Translations under genes and position numbers: made by a program
Notes under the pieces: model-generated
What the model was told of the DNA's origin: nothing
Seen by the model: the letters and a program-made list of their open reading frames with translations, nothing else
Database searches by the model: none
Source: a virus
IMG/VR virus record: IMGVR_UViG_3300031787_000155
Coordinates: 1-55,018 of that record
Strand: one strand, 5' to 3'
DNA length: 55,018 nucleotides
In this document: piece after piece, positions 33,735 through 41,976 of the stretch
Layout: every line of letters begins with the position of its first letter
How positions within the stretch are numbered: position 1 is the first letter of the stretch

Positions 33735-34411
33735 TGTATTCACTAGAGGGCTTACCAGGAAGTAAGAGAGCACAAATTAATAATGCTAACTTTCCTGCAA
33801 AAACTATTGGCATGCGTTTAGAGGATTTAGATCATTTACCAAATCAAATTCCAATGTGGCTTGGTTTAGTAAAGAAACAACTTGTAGTTCGTTCGTTTGG
33901 GGAAAAGACTTGTGGTCTTGGGTTGCTACTCCAGGGCAGCCCGGGCCACGGTAAAACAACGATGGCATCTGCTGTAGCACAGGAGCTCATACTGACAGCA
34001 GAGTCTTCTGTCTGGGGAAACTCAACTAGCTTTGTAAGAAGACCAGTTATGTTTCTTGATTACCCAAAGCTATTAAGATTACAAAAAATGAGTTGGTCTG
34101 AAGATGACGACTCTATTGAATTGCTTATCAAAGGCTTATATGGAGAGGCGGGCAAAGAAAACGATGTTTGTCTGCTCATACTAGATGACTTAGGAAAAGA
34201 ATATAGGACCGCTTCAGGGTGGGCAGAAAATACTTTTGATGCTTTACTTAGGGCACGGTTTAACGCCGGTTTGCCAACGATAGTCACAACCAACTATTCT
34301 TTGGATAAGTGGGATGACATGTATGGTGAGTCGATGGGAAGTTTTGGCCACGAAGCTTTTGTTCCTATTGACGTAGTATCAGAGAAGGGAGATAGAAGAC
34401 GATGGGCTTGA
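33734..34411 (+). CDS. DnaC-like AAA+ helicase loader
   Basis: The 225-residue protein has a Walker A GSPGHGKTT (residues 68-76), Walker B LLILDDLGKE (147-156) and sensor-like TTNYS near residue 190. LDYPKLLRL lies between, as in DnaC/IstB-type ATPases. It shares one base with the initiator stop (TAATG) and lies two genes upstream of DnaB, so it probably loads DnaB at the origin. No N-terminal extension is seen. Confidence 0.85.
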   Translation: MYSLEGLPGSKRAQINNANFPAKTIGMRLEDLDHLPNQIPMWLGLVKKQLVVRSFGEKTCGLGLLLQGSPGHGKTTMASAVAQELILTAESSVWGNSTSFVRRPVMFLDYPKLLRLQKMSWSEDDDSIELLIKGLYGEAGKENDVCLLILDDLGKEYRTASGWAENTFDALLRARFNAGLPTIVTTNYSLDKWDDMYGESMGSFGHEAFVPIDVVSEKGDRRRWA

Positions 34412-34698
34412 AAATGAATGACTGGCAAGTGTTACAGATCTTTCTGTCAGAGACGGGCGTGCACGAAGTAGAACTAAACTCTGACGGTAAGACTTTACGC
34501 TGTAATTGTCCTGGTTCTGAGAGAAGAGCTCAATGCAAACATATGCGGTTTGTTAGAGTTAAGATGAACAGGAATGGTGGAATTTATCCTTGCGATCTTT
34601 CTACTCGTGCGTCTAAGCTAGACGCTATTGCCGCAAGTCAAGATCCAAAAGTATTTAGACAACTTCTAATTGATTACGGAAAAATTGAGGTAGTCTAA
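34402..34698 (+). CDS. SWIM-type zinc-finger protein
   Basis: The 98-residue protein carries CxC (C34, C36) and CxH (C45, H47) in RCNCPGSERRAQCKHMRFVR, the SWIM zinc-binding arrangement. Its first part is HTH-like (DWQVLQIFLSETGV). It overlaps the loader gene by 10 bases. A second possible start is the ATG at 34414. DNA or protein binding in the replisome is plausible. Confidence 0.7.
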   Translation: MGLKMNDWQVLQIFLSETGVHEVELNSDGKTLRCNCPGSERRAQCKHMRFVRVKMNRNGGIYPCDLSTRASKLDAIAASQDPKVFRQLLIDYGKIEVV

Positions 34699-34699
34699 C

Positions 34700-35107
34700 T
34701 TGAAGGGGGGCGATATCTCTAACGGGATTCCTTTGAGAGTAGTGGTAACTTTAGATTGCATTATTGATCGAAAGCCCACTTTCAAACGGGTCCTAGGTGT
34801 CCCTGTAGTAGGGGAAGAAGTTTCTTACAATAGACAGGCGCTGTCTTTATTCTGGCGCTTTGCTGACAAATATGGTTATTCCATGGAGCTTGTAGGCTTT
34901 GACATGTCTACCAAAGAAATGCAGCAAGTCCAGGAAGATTTAGACAATTTGGGTACTAACCCTTTTAACTATTATCTTAGATATAACGTAGTAGCCGATC
35001 TTGTGGCTGAGCTGCCTTACCGCCCTGAACTTGTCGGAGTTGTGGATATACCATCTCGTGCTCTACGATATGGCAGCAAGTTTATAGACCTGGGGGGGAA
35101 GATCTAA
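34700..35107 (+). CDS. hypothetical protein in replication operon
   Basis: The start is a TTG at 34700, one base after the SWIM gene. The 135-residue protein has a hydrophobic strand (IPLRVVVTLDCII), a helix (ALSLFWRFADKYGYSMELV) and a C-terminal VGVVDIPSRALRYGSKFIDL. The family was not recognised. It lies between the SWIM protein and DnaB with TAATG overlap, so a replication-related role is likely. Confidence 0.6.
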   Translation: MKGGDISNGIPLRVVVTLDCIIDRKPTFKRVLGVPVVGEEVSYNRQALSLFWRFADKYGYSMELVGFDMSTKEMQQVQEDLDNLGTNPFNYYLRYNVVADLVAELPYRPELVGVVDIPSRALRYGSKFIDLGGKI

Positions 35108-36348
35108 TGGCAGCTGATAATGAACTTCGTCTTCTGTCTAGAGCAATTAGAACACGGGATATATCTCCACTTCTTGAGGCTGGTGTAAAAGGTGACTGGT
35201 TCTTTGTAGAAGACAATAGATCAGTATGGAATTTCGTAGTAAATCATTGGACTAAATATCAAGAAGTTCCTACAGCTGTGACTGTAAAAGATAACTTTCC
35301 TACATATAACTTACTTGCTGTAGATGATTCACTGGATTATTTATTAGATCAATTAATTGAATATCGTAAACGTCAAAAAACTATTGATGTAGTACAGGCT
35401 GCAGCAGAAGCAATTCAAGGCGGAGATCATGATGCAGCTATCGCTGCTATGAGTGTTGGCGTTGCCAAGATTGCAGACGAAGGCATAAAAGATTCTGGTG
35501 ATATCGATCTTACGGACAATGCATCACAGCGTTTTGATGAGTATCTATCTATCAAGACTAGACCAAACGGTTTGCTTGGTATGGCTACCGGGTTTCCTAC
35601 AATCGACAAGGCTACTGCCGGATTACAGCCAGGCCAGTTAGTAACAATTATTGCTCCACCAAAGACAGGTAAGTCTGTCCTTGCAATGCAAATTGCAGTT
35701 AACGTCCACGAAGATGGTTTCGTACCCATGTTCCAATCATTTGAGATGACTAACATTGAGCAACAACATCGTCACGACGCAATGCGTGCCAAGATTGCAC
35801 ATTCTCGCTTGATTCGTGGATCCTTAAATCAACAAGAAGAAGCTCGATATAGAGCAGCACTTTCAAAGATGGAAAGTATGCACAACTTCTATCTAACTGA
35901 CGCAGTACCTTCAATGACGGTTACGGGTCTTGCTGCCAAGATTGATAAGCTTCGTCCCAATATAGTATTTGTAGACGGTGTTTACCTTATGTTAGATGAA
36001 ATCACGGGGGAGATTAACACACCTCAATCTATTACAAATGTCACCCGTAACTTAAAGAAATTAGCAATGTCCAAAGAACTTCCAATGGTTATCTCTACCC
36101 AGGTTCTTCTTTGGAAGATGAAGAAGCGCCAAGTTTCGGCGGACGCCATTGGATATTCATCTTCGTTCTACCAGGACTCAGATGTAATCCTTGGTCTACA
36201 AAAGCAAGATGAGAATGACGATACATCTAGAGAGTTAAAAATTGTTGCAAGTCGCAACTGCGGGCCAGCATCCACTGACCTGTTATGGGATTGGGAAGAA
36301 GGGAAGTTTGAAGAGTATGGATCTCTATTTGGAAACACATCCATTTAA
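35107..36348 (+). CDS. replicative DNA helicase, DnaB-like
   Basis: The 413-residue protein has an N-terminal helical region like DnaB, and a RecA-type ATPase domain with TGFPTIDKATAGLQPGQLVT and Walker A APPKTGKS (about residues 183-190). Later come EMTNIEQQHRHDAM (with the Q/E of motif H1a) and IVFVDGVYLM (Walker B). It is somewhat short for DnaB but complete. GGGGGGAAG precedes the ATG. It shares its operon with the loader and primase. Confidence 0.88.
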   Translation: MAADNELRLLSRAIRTRDISPLLEAGVKGDWFFVEDNRSVWNFVVNHWTKYQEVPTAVTVKDNFPTYNLLAVDDSLDYLLDQLIEYRKRQKTIDVVQAAAEAIQGGDHDAAIAAMSVGVAKIADEGIKDSGDIDLTDNASQRFDEYLSIKTRPNGLLGMATGFPTIDKATAGLQPGQLVTIIAPPKTGKSVLAMQIAVNVHEDGFVPMFQSFEMTNIEQQHRHDAMRAKIAHSRLIRGSLNQQEEARYRAALSKMESMHNFYLTDAVPSMTVTGLAAKIDKLRPNIVFVDGVYLMLDEITGEINTPQSITNVTRNLKKLAMSKELPMVISTQVLLWKMKKRQVSADAIGYSSSFYQDSDVILGLQKQDENDDTSRELKIVASRNCGPASTDLLWDWEEGKFEEYGSLFGNTSI

Positions 36349-36574
36349 CGGCAAACAAAGCTGTAAAGACGCAGACCCTGAACTATTTTTTCCAGATGAC
36401 GAGGGGATGTACGCAGACTTAGATAAAGCTAAGAGCATCTGCAAAGACTGTCCGCTCACCCTTGATTGCCTTGCATACGCAGTACGCCACCCAGAGTTAG
36501 AAGGTGTGTGGGGTGGCACAACATCTAAGGATCGCAAATACCTACGTCGAAGGAGGGTACGTGTCACCACTTGA
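36317..36574 (+). CDS. WhiB-like iron-sulphur transcription factor
   Basis: The ATG at 36317 is chosen because GAAGAG lies just upstream; it overlaps the DnaB gene by 32 bases. The 85-residue protein has four cysteines, C16, C42, C45 and C51, in the WhiB order C-xn-C-x2-C-x5-C, then the turn motif GVWGG (63-67) and a basic tail. WhiB proteins carry a [4Fe-4S] cluster and regulate through sigma factors. The family is restricted to actinobacteria and their phages. It may steer host sigma-A-dependent transcription. Confidence 0.9.
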   Translation: MDLYLETHPFNGKQSCKDADPELFFPDDEGMYADLDKAKSICKDCPLTLDCLAYAVRHPELEGVWGGTTSKDRKYLRRRRVRVTT

Positions 36575-36746
36575 TTTAAGAGATAAAGACAACCCTATAC
36601 ACGTATGTATTTGCGGATCAACTTTATGGAACCTAAAAGTCATGTTCGATGACTATGAGATATCGTTCTACTTCTTAGAAATGGAGTGTGCGGAGTGCGG
36701 AGCATTAGCTACAGCGCCTACGCCAATTGATCGTGTGGAGATTTAA
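36561..36746 (+). CDS. small zinc-ribbon protein
   Basis: A GTG at 36561 with AAGGAGGG 4 bases upstream gives 61 residues. Two knuckles, VCICGST and ECAECGALA, are spaced as in a zinc ribbon. It overlaps the end of the WhiB gene by 14 bases. Function is unknown; nucleic-acid or protein binding is typical of such ribbons. Confidence 0.65.
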   Translation: MSPLDLRDKDNPIHVCICGSTLWNLKVMFDDYEISFYFLEMECAECGALATAPTPIDRVEI

Positions 36747-36963
36747 ATATCTGTTTAAGCGAGCAATAAGCTTTGTAGAGTTCAACACAGGTCTGTGGAG
36801 AATTAGAAACTATATCTACACGGTTAAGTGTAAGCGTGGTAATCACGGGTTAGTAGCAGGAGTTCTACTTACAGACGATTACTTGTCTCCAGTAGATCAT
36901 TATTACTGCATGCATTGCCATAAAGAGTGGAGCGTTGAAGAGTGGGAAGGCCGTAATGTATAG
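36727..36963 (+). CDS. small Cys/His protein, unknown function
   Basis: The 78-residue frame starts with TTG at 36727, or alternatively GTG at 36733, overlapping the preceding gene by 20 bases. It has a basic N-terminal helix (WRFKYLFKRAISF) and a Cys/His set (VKCKRGNHG...YYCMHCHKEW) that could bind zinc. It overlaps the primase gene by 8 bases. The family is not recognised. Confidence 0.55.
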   Translation: MIVWRFKYLFKRAISFVEFNTGLWRIRNYIYTVKCKRGNHGLVAGVLLTDDYLSPVDHYYCMHCHKEWSVEEWEGRNV

Positions 36964-37933
36964 AGAAGGGGATGTAGAACAAGCCCTACTTCGTTTAGGG
37001 TTAGACCACAAAGCTCAGCATCGTGATGAACTTACTGGCTGGTGCCCTATGCACTTGGAACGTACCGGCAGAGAAGACTTCAATCCATCCTGGTCTATTA
37101 ATGTTGAGACCGGTGTCCACCACTGCTTTTCCTGTGGATACAAAGGAACATTACTAACTTTGGTGGCGGAAATACTTGATCTTAAAACTGAGTGGGGACG
37201 CTTAGATTTTGATGCTGCTAAAGACTGGCTAAGAGCATCTATCCAAGTAGATCTAGATTTACTTATTAAGCATGTAGAGCAGATGCGTGAGTCATACGTA
37301 TCTCTTCCTAGACCTGTAGAGATGAGCGAAGCTCGTTTAGCGGTATTTAATAGCGCTCCTGAATGGGCTTTGGCTGCCCGCAAACTAACAGCCACTGCCT
37401 GCTATAACTTTGGTGTTTTGTGGAATGATAAACAGGAGTCCTGGATTACCCCCATACGTGACCCTAAAACTAACAAGCTTATGGGTTGGCAAGAAAAGGG
37501 TCAGAACTCCAGGCTATTTAGAAACCGTCCTGCCGGCGTACAAAAATCAAAGACTTTATTTGGTCTTGACGTTTGGATGGGCGGAACTATGATTGTAGTT
37601 GAGTCTCCTTTAGACGCCGTATATCTCTCTTCATTGAGAATTGGATCTGGTGTTTCAACTTTTGGAGCTTCTGTAAGCTCAGAACAGATCGATCTTATGC
37701 GACAGGCGGACAAGTTAATCCTTGCATTTGATAATCCCAAAGTAGATCCGGCTGGTGAGAAAGCATCCCTCGATATGTTTACTAGAATACGGTCATTAGG
37801 AATGGAGTGTTCCTTTTTTGCTTACGGTGATAGCGGCAAGAAAGATATAGGGGATATGGCTTTAGAAGAAGTTCAAAATGGCATTAATAATGCCAAACAT
37901 TTCGTATTCGGGGTAGAGGCCATATACGCATGA
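36956..37933 (+). CDS. DNA primase, DnaG-type (CHC2 plus Toprim)
   Basis: The ATG at 36956 follows GGAAGG and is preferred over an in-frame start at 36935. The 325-residue protein has a CHC2 zinc finger (C30, H33, C57, C60) within GWCPMHLE...HHCFSCGYKG and a Toprim domain with IVVESPLDAVY (E about 216) and LAFDNPKVD (about 256). These motifs catalyse primer synthesis on DnaB-unwound DNA. It overlaps the helicase-like gene by 4 bases (ATGA). Confidence 0.88.
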   Translation: MYREGDVEQALLRLGLDHKAQHRDELTGWCPMHLERTGREDFNPSWSINVETGVHHCFSCGYKGTLLTLVAEILDLKTEWGRLDFDAAKDWLRASIQVDLDLLIKHVEQMRESYVSLPRPVEMSEARLAVFNSAPEWALAARKLTATACYNFGVLWNDKQESWITPIRDPKTNKLMGWQEKGQNSRLFRNRPAGVQKSKTLFGLDVWMGGTMIVVESPLDAVYLSSLRIGSGVSTFGASVSSEQIDLMRQADKLILAFDNPKVDPAGEKASLDMFTRIRSLGMECSFFAYGDSGKKDIGDMALEEVQNGINNAKHFVFGVEAIYA

Positions 37934-39492
37934 CATTTACAGGCACGTTACTCCCGTTTCAACCAGAAGCCGTTGAAGCTATGACTCGGCGGGGAAAGAT
38001 GCTGGTTGCTTATGACTTAGGGCTGGGAAAGACAGTCCTTACAATTGCTGCGCTAGAACAGCTAATGGATAGCGGTTCCGTACGTGAGCCAGGAATTATA
38101 ATCTGTCTTTCCAGCCTTAAATATCAATGGGCAGAACAGATAAGGAAGTTTACCGATGGATCTTCAAACCCTTTGGTCATTGATGGAACGCCAAAGCAAA
38201 GAGCAGAGCAGTATGCGGAAGCCATCGACTGGGGTCATTCGTTGGTGGATTACGTCATTCTTAACTACGAGCAAGTTGTTAACGACTGGGAGTATGTACG
38301 ACAACTCCCTACAGGATTCATTGTCTGTGACGAAGCAACCGCAATTAAAAGCTTTAGATCAAAACGATCTAAATACATAAAGAAATTAAGTAGCGATTAT
38401 AAGTTTGCCCTTACAGGTACCCCAGTAGAAAATGGAAAGCCTGAAGAGCTGTATAGCATAATGCAGTTTGTAGACAAAAGTGTTCTAGGTCGTTTTGATT
38501 TATTTGACCAAACATTTATTGTTAGAAATAGGTTTGGTGGCGTAGAGAGATACAGAAATCTTCCCGTACTTAACAAAACTCTTATGGAAGCTTGCGTACG
38601 TAAACGTCAAAGCGATCCTGATGTAGCCCCCTTCTTGCCAGAAACTATTAATGCCGAACCTATCCTTGTAGCTTTTGATTCAGCCGGTAAGAAGCTATAT
38701 CAGTCTATAGTTTATGAACTATTAAATGATTTAGAAGAGGCTTTAGACTCCTACGGTGCATCATTTGATATTTTTGCACACTATGGTCAGGGAGAAAACT
38801 TTGATGGTGCCGACGCTATGCGTGGTAAAATTATGTCTAAACTTACTGCACTTAGAATGCTTTGCGACCACCCAGATCTACTTAGAAAGTCTGCCAAATC
38901 CTCTGCGTATGCTGAAGAGCTAAAGAACAGCGGTCGTCTAGATTCAGTGACTAAGTCGCCAAAATTATCTGCTTTAAAAGAATACGTTAATAACTTTTTA
39001 TCAGAGTACGAAGGCAACAAAGTTGTTATTTTTACCAGCTATGTGCACATGGTAAATTTAATACGCGATGAGTTTATAATGGATTGGGCTAGTGCACCGT
39101 ATACAGGAGAAATGAATGCTAAACAAAAAGAAGAAGCAAAAGTTAAGTTTCAAACAGATCCTGAAGTTAGGATCCTTGTCAGCTCTGATGCTGGGGGTTA
39201 TGGTGTGGATCTACCTCAAGCTAATCTTCTTATTAACTACGATCTTCCGTGGAATGCCGGACTCGCACTTCAACGTAATGGACGAATCCGAAGAGCATCC
39301 AGCGAATGGGGATCTATAGTCATACAGGATTTACTAATGGAGGGGTCGGTAGAAGAACGACAGCATGCAATGCTAGATCAAAAATTAGCAGTAGCTGGCG
39401 CTGTTGTAGATGGAGAGGGTATAGATTCACAGGGCGGAATTAAGTTGACTGTGGGTTCACTTAGGGGGTTCTTACAAAATGTTTCCCTGTAA
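37930..39492 (+). CDS. SNF2-family helicase/ATPase
   Basis: The 520-residue protein has motif I DLGLGKT (residues 29-35), motif II DEAT (134-137), motif III LTGTPVENG (about 157), and C-terminal motifs V/VI (SSDAGGYGVDLPQA; LQRNGRIRRAS). It is a translocase of the SNF2/RapA-like type that reshapes protein-DNA complexes. Phages use such enzymes in replication or recombination. It is coupled to the primase by ATGA. It is a single-protein helicase without an extra nuclease domain. Confidence 0.88.
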   Translation: MTFTGTLLPFQPEAVEAMTRRGKMLVAYDLGLGKTVLTIAALEQLMDSGSVREPGIIICLSSLKYQWAEQIRKFTDGSSNPLVIDGTPKQRAEQYAEAIDWGHSLVDYVILNYEQVVNDWEYVRQLPTGFIVCDEATAIKSFRSKRSKYIKKLSSDYKFALTGTPVENGKPEELYSIMQFVDKSVLGRFDLFDQTFIVRNRFGGVERYRNLPVLNKTLMEACVRKRQSDPDVAPFLPETINAEPILVAFDSAGKKLYQSIVYELLNDLEEALDSYGASFDIFAHYGQGENFDGADAMRGKIMSKLTALRMLCDHPDLLRKSAKSSAYAEELKNSGRLDSVTKSPKLSALKEYVNNFLSEYEGNKVVIFTSYVHMVNLIRDEFIMDWASAPYTGEMNAKQKEEAKVKFQTDPEVRILVSSDAGGYGVDLPQANLLINYDLPWNAGLALQRNGRIRRASSEWGSIVIQDLLMEGSVEERQHAMLDQKLAVAGAVVDGEGIDSQGGIKLTVGSLRGFLQNVSL

Positions 39493-39501
39493 CATATTAC
39501 T

Positions 39502-39645
39502 ATGCCTAATTCGCCTAAGACTCCGACGCGTACTATACGTGTCTCTAATGAGCTTTGGGCTGCTGTAAAAGAAAAAGCAGCTATTGAGGGAACGACCGTA
39601 ACTCAGGTTATTATCGAAGCCCTCAAAAAATACATAGCGGAATAA
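39502..39645 (+). CDS. ribbon-helix-helix regulator (CopG/Arc type)
   Basis: This 47-residue frame begins MPNSPKTPTRTIRVSNELWA and continues through AVKEKAAIEGTTVTQVIIEA to LKKYIAE. The T-R-T-I-R-V-S strand and two helices fit the ribbon-helix-helix fold. No ribosome-binding site is visible in front of the ATG, but TAACAT (39490-39495) lies 6 bases upstream, so leaderless expression is possible. It could repress a nearby promoter, including its own. Confidence 0.75.
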   Translation: MPNSPKTPTRTIRVSNELWAAVKEKAAIEGTTVTQVIIEALKKYIAE

Positions 39646-39654
39646 TCTTTACGC

Positions 39655-39660
39655 TATAAT
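39655..39660 (+). promoter_or_regulatory. consensus -10 box (TATAAT)
   Basis: A perfect TATAAT lies 9 bases after the RHH stop, 61 bases before the Hsp20 ATG. Transcription would begin about 39667. A -35 sequence at the usual distance is weak. It is a good candidate for the Hsp20 transcript. Confidence 0.5.
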
Positions 39661-39672
39661 TGTTACACACCT

Positions 39673-39696
39673 AGACCCGCCGAACGGGGGTCTTTA
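39673..39696 (+). terminator. terminator- or attenuator-like hairpin in Hsp20 leader
   Basis: AGACCC (39673-39678) pairs with GGGTCT (39688-39693) around a 9-base loop GCCGAACGG and is followed by TTAA. It lies downstream of the TATAAT box and upstream of the Hsp20 ribosome-binding site. It could end the RHH transcript or attenuate the leader transcript. Confidence 0.5.
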
Positions 39697-39721
39697 ACTA
39701 GTCTCGTCTAAGGAGAGAACT

Positions 39722-40213
39722 ATGTACCCAACCCCAAATGGAAAAGACTGGCGCCCAAAAGATTGGGAAACGCCAAGATCAAAACTACCGGCATCTATGC
39801 CACCAACCCTCTCAACCCTTTTCCCCAACATTAATCGTTGGGCAATTGGCTTTGATCCCCTGTTTGAAACTTTAAAGGAGATCAGTAAAGAGGTAAAAAC
39901 CACTACCTATCCTCCCTATAACCTTTATAAACAGGGGGAAACCTACACTCTAGAGTTAGCTGTGGCAGGCTTCACAAAAGAAGATTTGCAACTTACCGTA
40001 AAAGAGAATATTCTTACGGTGTCTGGAGAAAAAACCTCTGAGCCAGAAGCTGCGGTTTACCGCGGAATCGCAGCCAGAGATTTTGAACAGGACTTTGTAT
40101 TACAAGAGTATGTCAAAATTAAAAGCGCTGAGCTTAAAGATGGTATGCTTCGTATTACATTGGAACAGGAATTGCCAGAGGATAAGAAAGCAAAATCTAT
40201 CCAAATTAAATAG
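39722..40213 (+). CDS. small heat-shock protein (Hsp20/IbpA)
   Basis: The 163-residue protein has an alpha-crystallin domain from about residue 60 to the end, with YNLYKQGETYTLELAVAGFT, KEDLQLTVKENILTVSGEK and a GIAARDFEQDFVL strand. The N-terminal arm is Pro-rich. AAGGAGAGAA precedes the ATG. Such ATP-independent chaperones appear in several marine phages. A role in folding virion or replication proteins is inferred. Confidence 0.93.
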   Translation: MYPTPNGKDWRPKDWETPRSKLPASMPPTLSTLFPNINRWAIGFDPLFETLKEISKEVKTTTYPPYNLYKQGETYTLELAVAGFTKEDLQLTVKENILTVSGEKTSEPEAAVYRGIAARDFEQDFVLQEYVKIKSAELKDGMLRITLEQELPEDKKAKSIQIK

Positions 40214-40230
40214 CCAAACAAGGAGGGCAC

Positions 40231-40668
40231 ATGGCAACAGTAGAAAAACCATCACGTGACGTATCCCCCAAAGGTTTACTAGGAACGGTAAAACAATACG
40301 TAAATCTAAAGCGTCGGATTGATGATCTGACTAAAGAGCAGAGCGTACTTAAAACGGAGCTTTCAGATCTTGTAGACAAACAAGGTGAGACAGACGATAA
40401 GGGACACGTTTGGCTTCCTCTTCCAGAAGAAGTAGATGGCGTTGTATCTCTTAAGCGGGAACGCAGAGTTTCACAAAGTCTTGATATGGATGCAGCAATT
40501 CTAATTCTTACTCAAAAAGGATTAGCAGATCGCTGTATCAAGCCTATCCCAACAGTTGCTGAGGATGAGGTTATGGCTGCACTCTATGAGGGAAAACTCA
40601 CAGAGGAAGATGTGGACGCTATGTTTCCAAAGAAAATTACGTGGGCGTTTATTACAAGTAAATCATGA
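40231..40668 (+). CDS. coiled-coil hypothetical protein
   Basis: The 145-residue protein starts behind AAGGAGGG. Residues about 20-55 form a helix (VNLKRRIDDLTKEQSVLKTE), then a short beta part (HVWLPLPEEVDGVVSLKRER) and a helical end ending KKITWAFITSKS. The family is unknown. It precedes a MerR-like gene with 4-base overlap and may belong to a DNA-binding pair. Confidence 0.65.
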   Translation: MATVEKPSRDVSPKGLLGTVKQYVNLKRRIDDLTKEQSVLKTELSDLVDKQGETDDKGHVWLPLPEEVDGVVSLKRERRVSQSLDMDAAILILTQKGLADRCIKPIPTVAEDEVMAALYEGKLTEEDVDAMFPKKITWAFITSKS

Positions 40669-41135
40669 GCGACGAAGTAGACAAACTGTTTAGTGACCTG
40701 GACGATTACTATCCGGGATCAAAACGTAAGCGTCGGGAACCAAACCCTAACGCTAAACCTGTAAAACAGCTGTCTACTGCCTGGGATTCAGAGCCCCAAC
40801 TGAAGACTCTTCCTAACGGAAAGAGTATAGAATTGTTCAGTGCCGGGGCTCTGTCCCTGGCGCTAAACAGACCGCTGGTTACGCTTAGGTTGTGGGAACG
40901 TAAGGGGTACATACCTCGTGCACCCTATAGACTTAAGTCAGTGATTGTAGATGGTGTAAAGAAGCCAGGATGGCGGATGTACAGCAGAGCAATTATTGAA
41001 ACCACCATTGAAAGCTTTCAATCTAGAGAGCTCTTAGGAGCCCCTCGGGTTGATTGGAATCGATATCCAGATCTATCAATTGAGTTGATGGAAAAATGGA
41101 GTAAGATTCACTCTCAAGAAACAGCCGTTTCTTGA
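40665..41135 (+). CDS. MerR-like helix-turn-helix protein
   Basis: The 156-residue protein has a helix-turn-helix like MerR in FSAGALSLALNRPLVTLRLW followed by ERKGYIPRAPYR and a wing GWRMYSRAIIE. The N-terminus is Lys/Arg/Pro-rich. It overlaps its neighbour by 4 bases (ATGA). Transcriptional control or a replication-associated role is possible. The DNA target is unknown. Confidence 0.72.
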   Translation: MSDEVDKLFSDLDDYYPGSKRKRREPNPNAKPVKQLSTAWDSEPQLKTLPNGKSIELFSAGALSLALNRPLVTLRLWERKGYIPRAPYRLKSVIVDGVKKPGWRMYSRAIIETTIESFQSRELLGAPRVDWNRYPDLSIELMEKWSKIHSQETAVS

Positions 41136-41137
41136 AT

Positions 41138-41170
41138 TTGACCTATGACCAATGATCCTATGATCCTATG
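41138..41170 (+). promoter_or_regulatory. possible promoter with tandem CTATGA repeats
   Basis: TTGACC (41138-41143) and TATGAT (41159-41164) are separated by 15 bases, slightly short for a standard promoter. The stretch contains CTATGA three times and the tandem GATCCTAT, which may be an operator. The AAAGGAG site for the next ATG follows. Confidence 0.3.
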
Positions 41171-41186
41171 AAAGGAGTACCCCAGA

Positions 41187-41897
41187 ATGGGTATTCGAAT
41201 TGAAAAGACAGAAACACCTAACTTAGACAGTTATGTTGACGCACAACCTCACACACCTTCAGCATCTGAGCTGGAGGAAATTTTTACCCAAGAAGATGAA
41301 AACGATACAACTAATCGCTCTTCTTCAATCCAAAGTGGTTGGGCTGCTGCAAAGAAAGCAGTAGCTAAATCTAATCAGAAGTACGCTACTGATTTTAGAT
41401 TTGAAGAAGACGTTAAGCTAATCAAATTTATTTCTGGAGAGCCAATGACTTTTATGCAGCATTGGGTAAATCGTCAAGGAAAAAAATCATTCATTAGTAT
41501 TGGAGAAGGAGATCCATTAATCGCAGTAGGAAGCGTACCTTCACAGAAGTTTGCTTTTACTGTTCTAAATCTATCTGAAGAAGAACCACAACTTCAGTTG
41601 ATGATTGTTGGCGTTCGTCTATGTGGACAACTTGAGAAGTTGCACATGGATAAAAAGACTGGACCACTTGACCGCTCAGATCTTTACTGGGCAGTGAGCA
41701 AGTCTGGTACTGGAACCAAGACCGCGTACTCTATTACTCCTGTTAAAGAGCGCGATCTTGCTGATGACTGGGACATCGACCCTGTCGCAGCTGCAGAGCT
41801 AATTAAACCCCTCAAGCCACTTGGCCCGGATGCCCTCTACATCCCGAGTAAGTCCGAGTTGGAAGAGGTAGCTCGAGAACTAGCTGGACAGGCATAA
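41187..41897 (+). CDS. putative single-stranded DNA-binding protein
   Basis: The 236-residue protein has an acidic N-terminus, a beta-barrel-like middle (FEEDVKLIKFISGEPMTFM, FISIGEGDPL, FAFTVLNLS) with aromatic strands, and an acidic helical end (YIPSKSELEEVARELAG). This resembles phage ssDNA-binding proteins. It lies just before DNA polymerase. No diagnostic motif could be checked. Confidence 0.5.
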   Translation: MGIRIEKTETPNLDSYVDAQPHTPSASELEEIFTQEDENDTTNRSSSIQSGWAAAKKAVAKSNQKYATDFRFEEDVKLIKFISGEPMTFMQHWVNRQGKKSFISIGEGDPLIAVGSVPSQKFAFTVLNLSEEEPQLQLMIVGVRLCGQLEKLHMDKKTGPLDRSDLYWAVSKSGTGTKTAYSITPVKERDLADDWDIDPVAAAELIKPLKPLGPDALYIPSKSELEEVARELAGQA

Positions 41898-41908
41898 CCA
41901 ATCATCGT

Positions 41909-41958
41909 TGTTAGGAGCCGGGTTTTGTTTAACCTCCTTTCTCTTCCCCGGCTCCTAA
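41909..41958 (+). other. 13-bp inverted repeat with anti-Shine-Dalgarno-like loop
   Basis: GTTAGGAGCCGGG (41909-41921) and CCCGGCTCCTAAC (41946-41958) are perfectly complementary around a 24-base loop. The loop holds ACCTCCTTTCT (41931-41941), identical to the 3' end of 16S rRNA as I know it from actinobacteria and Bacillus. There is no T-run after it, so it is not a standard terminator. It lies 18 bases before the polymerase ATG. Confidence 0.8.
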
Positions 41959-41976
41959 CACTTAAACAGGAGACCC

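Noticed and set aside
41909-41958. Inverted repeat as ordinary rho-independent terminator
   Set aside because: The loop is long (24 bases) and no T-tract follows on either strand; treated instead as a regulatory or RNA element.
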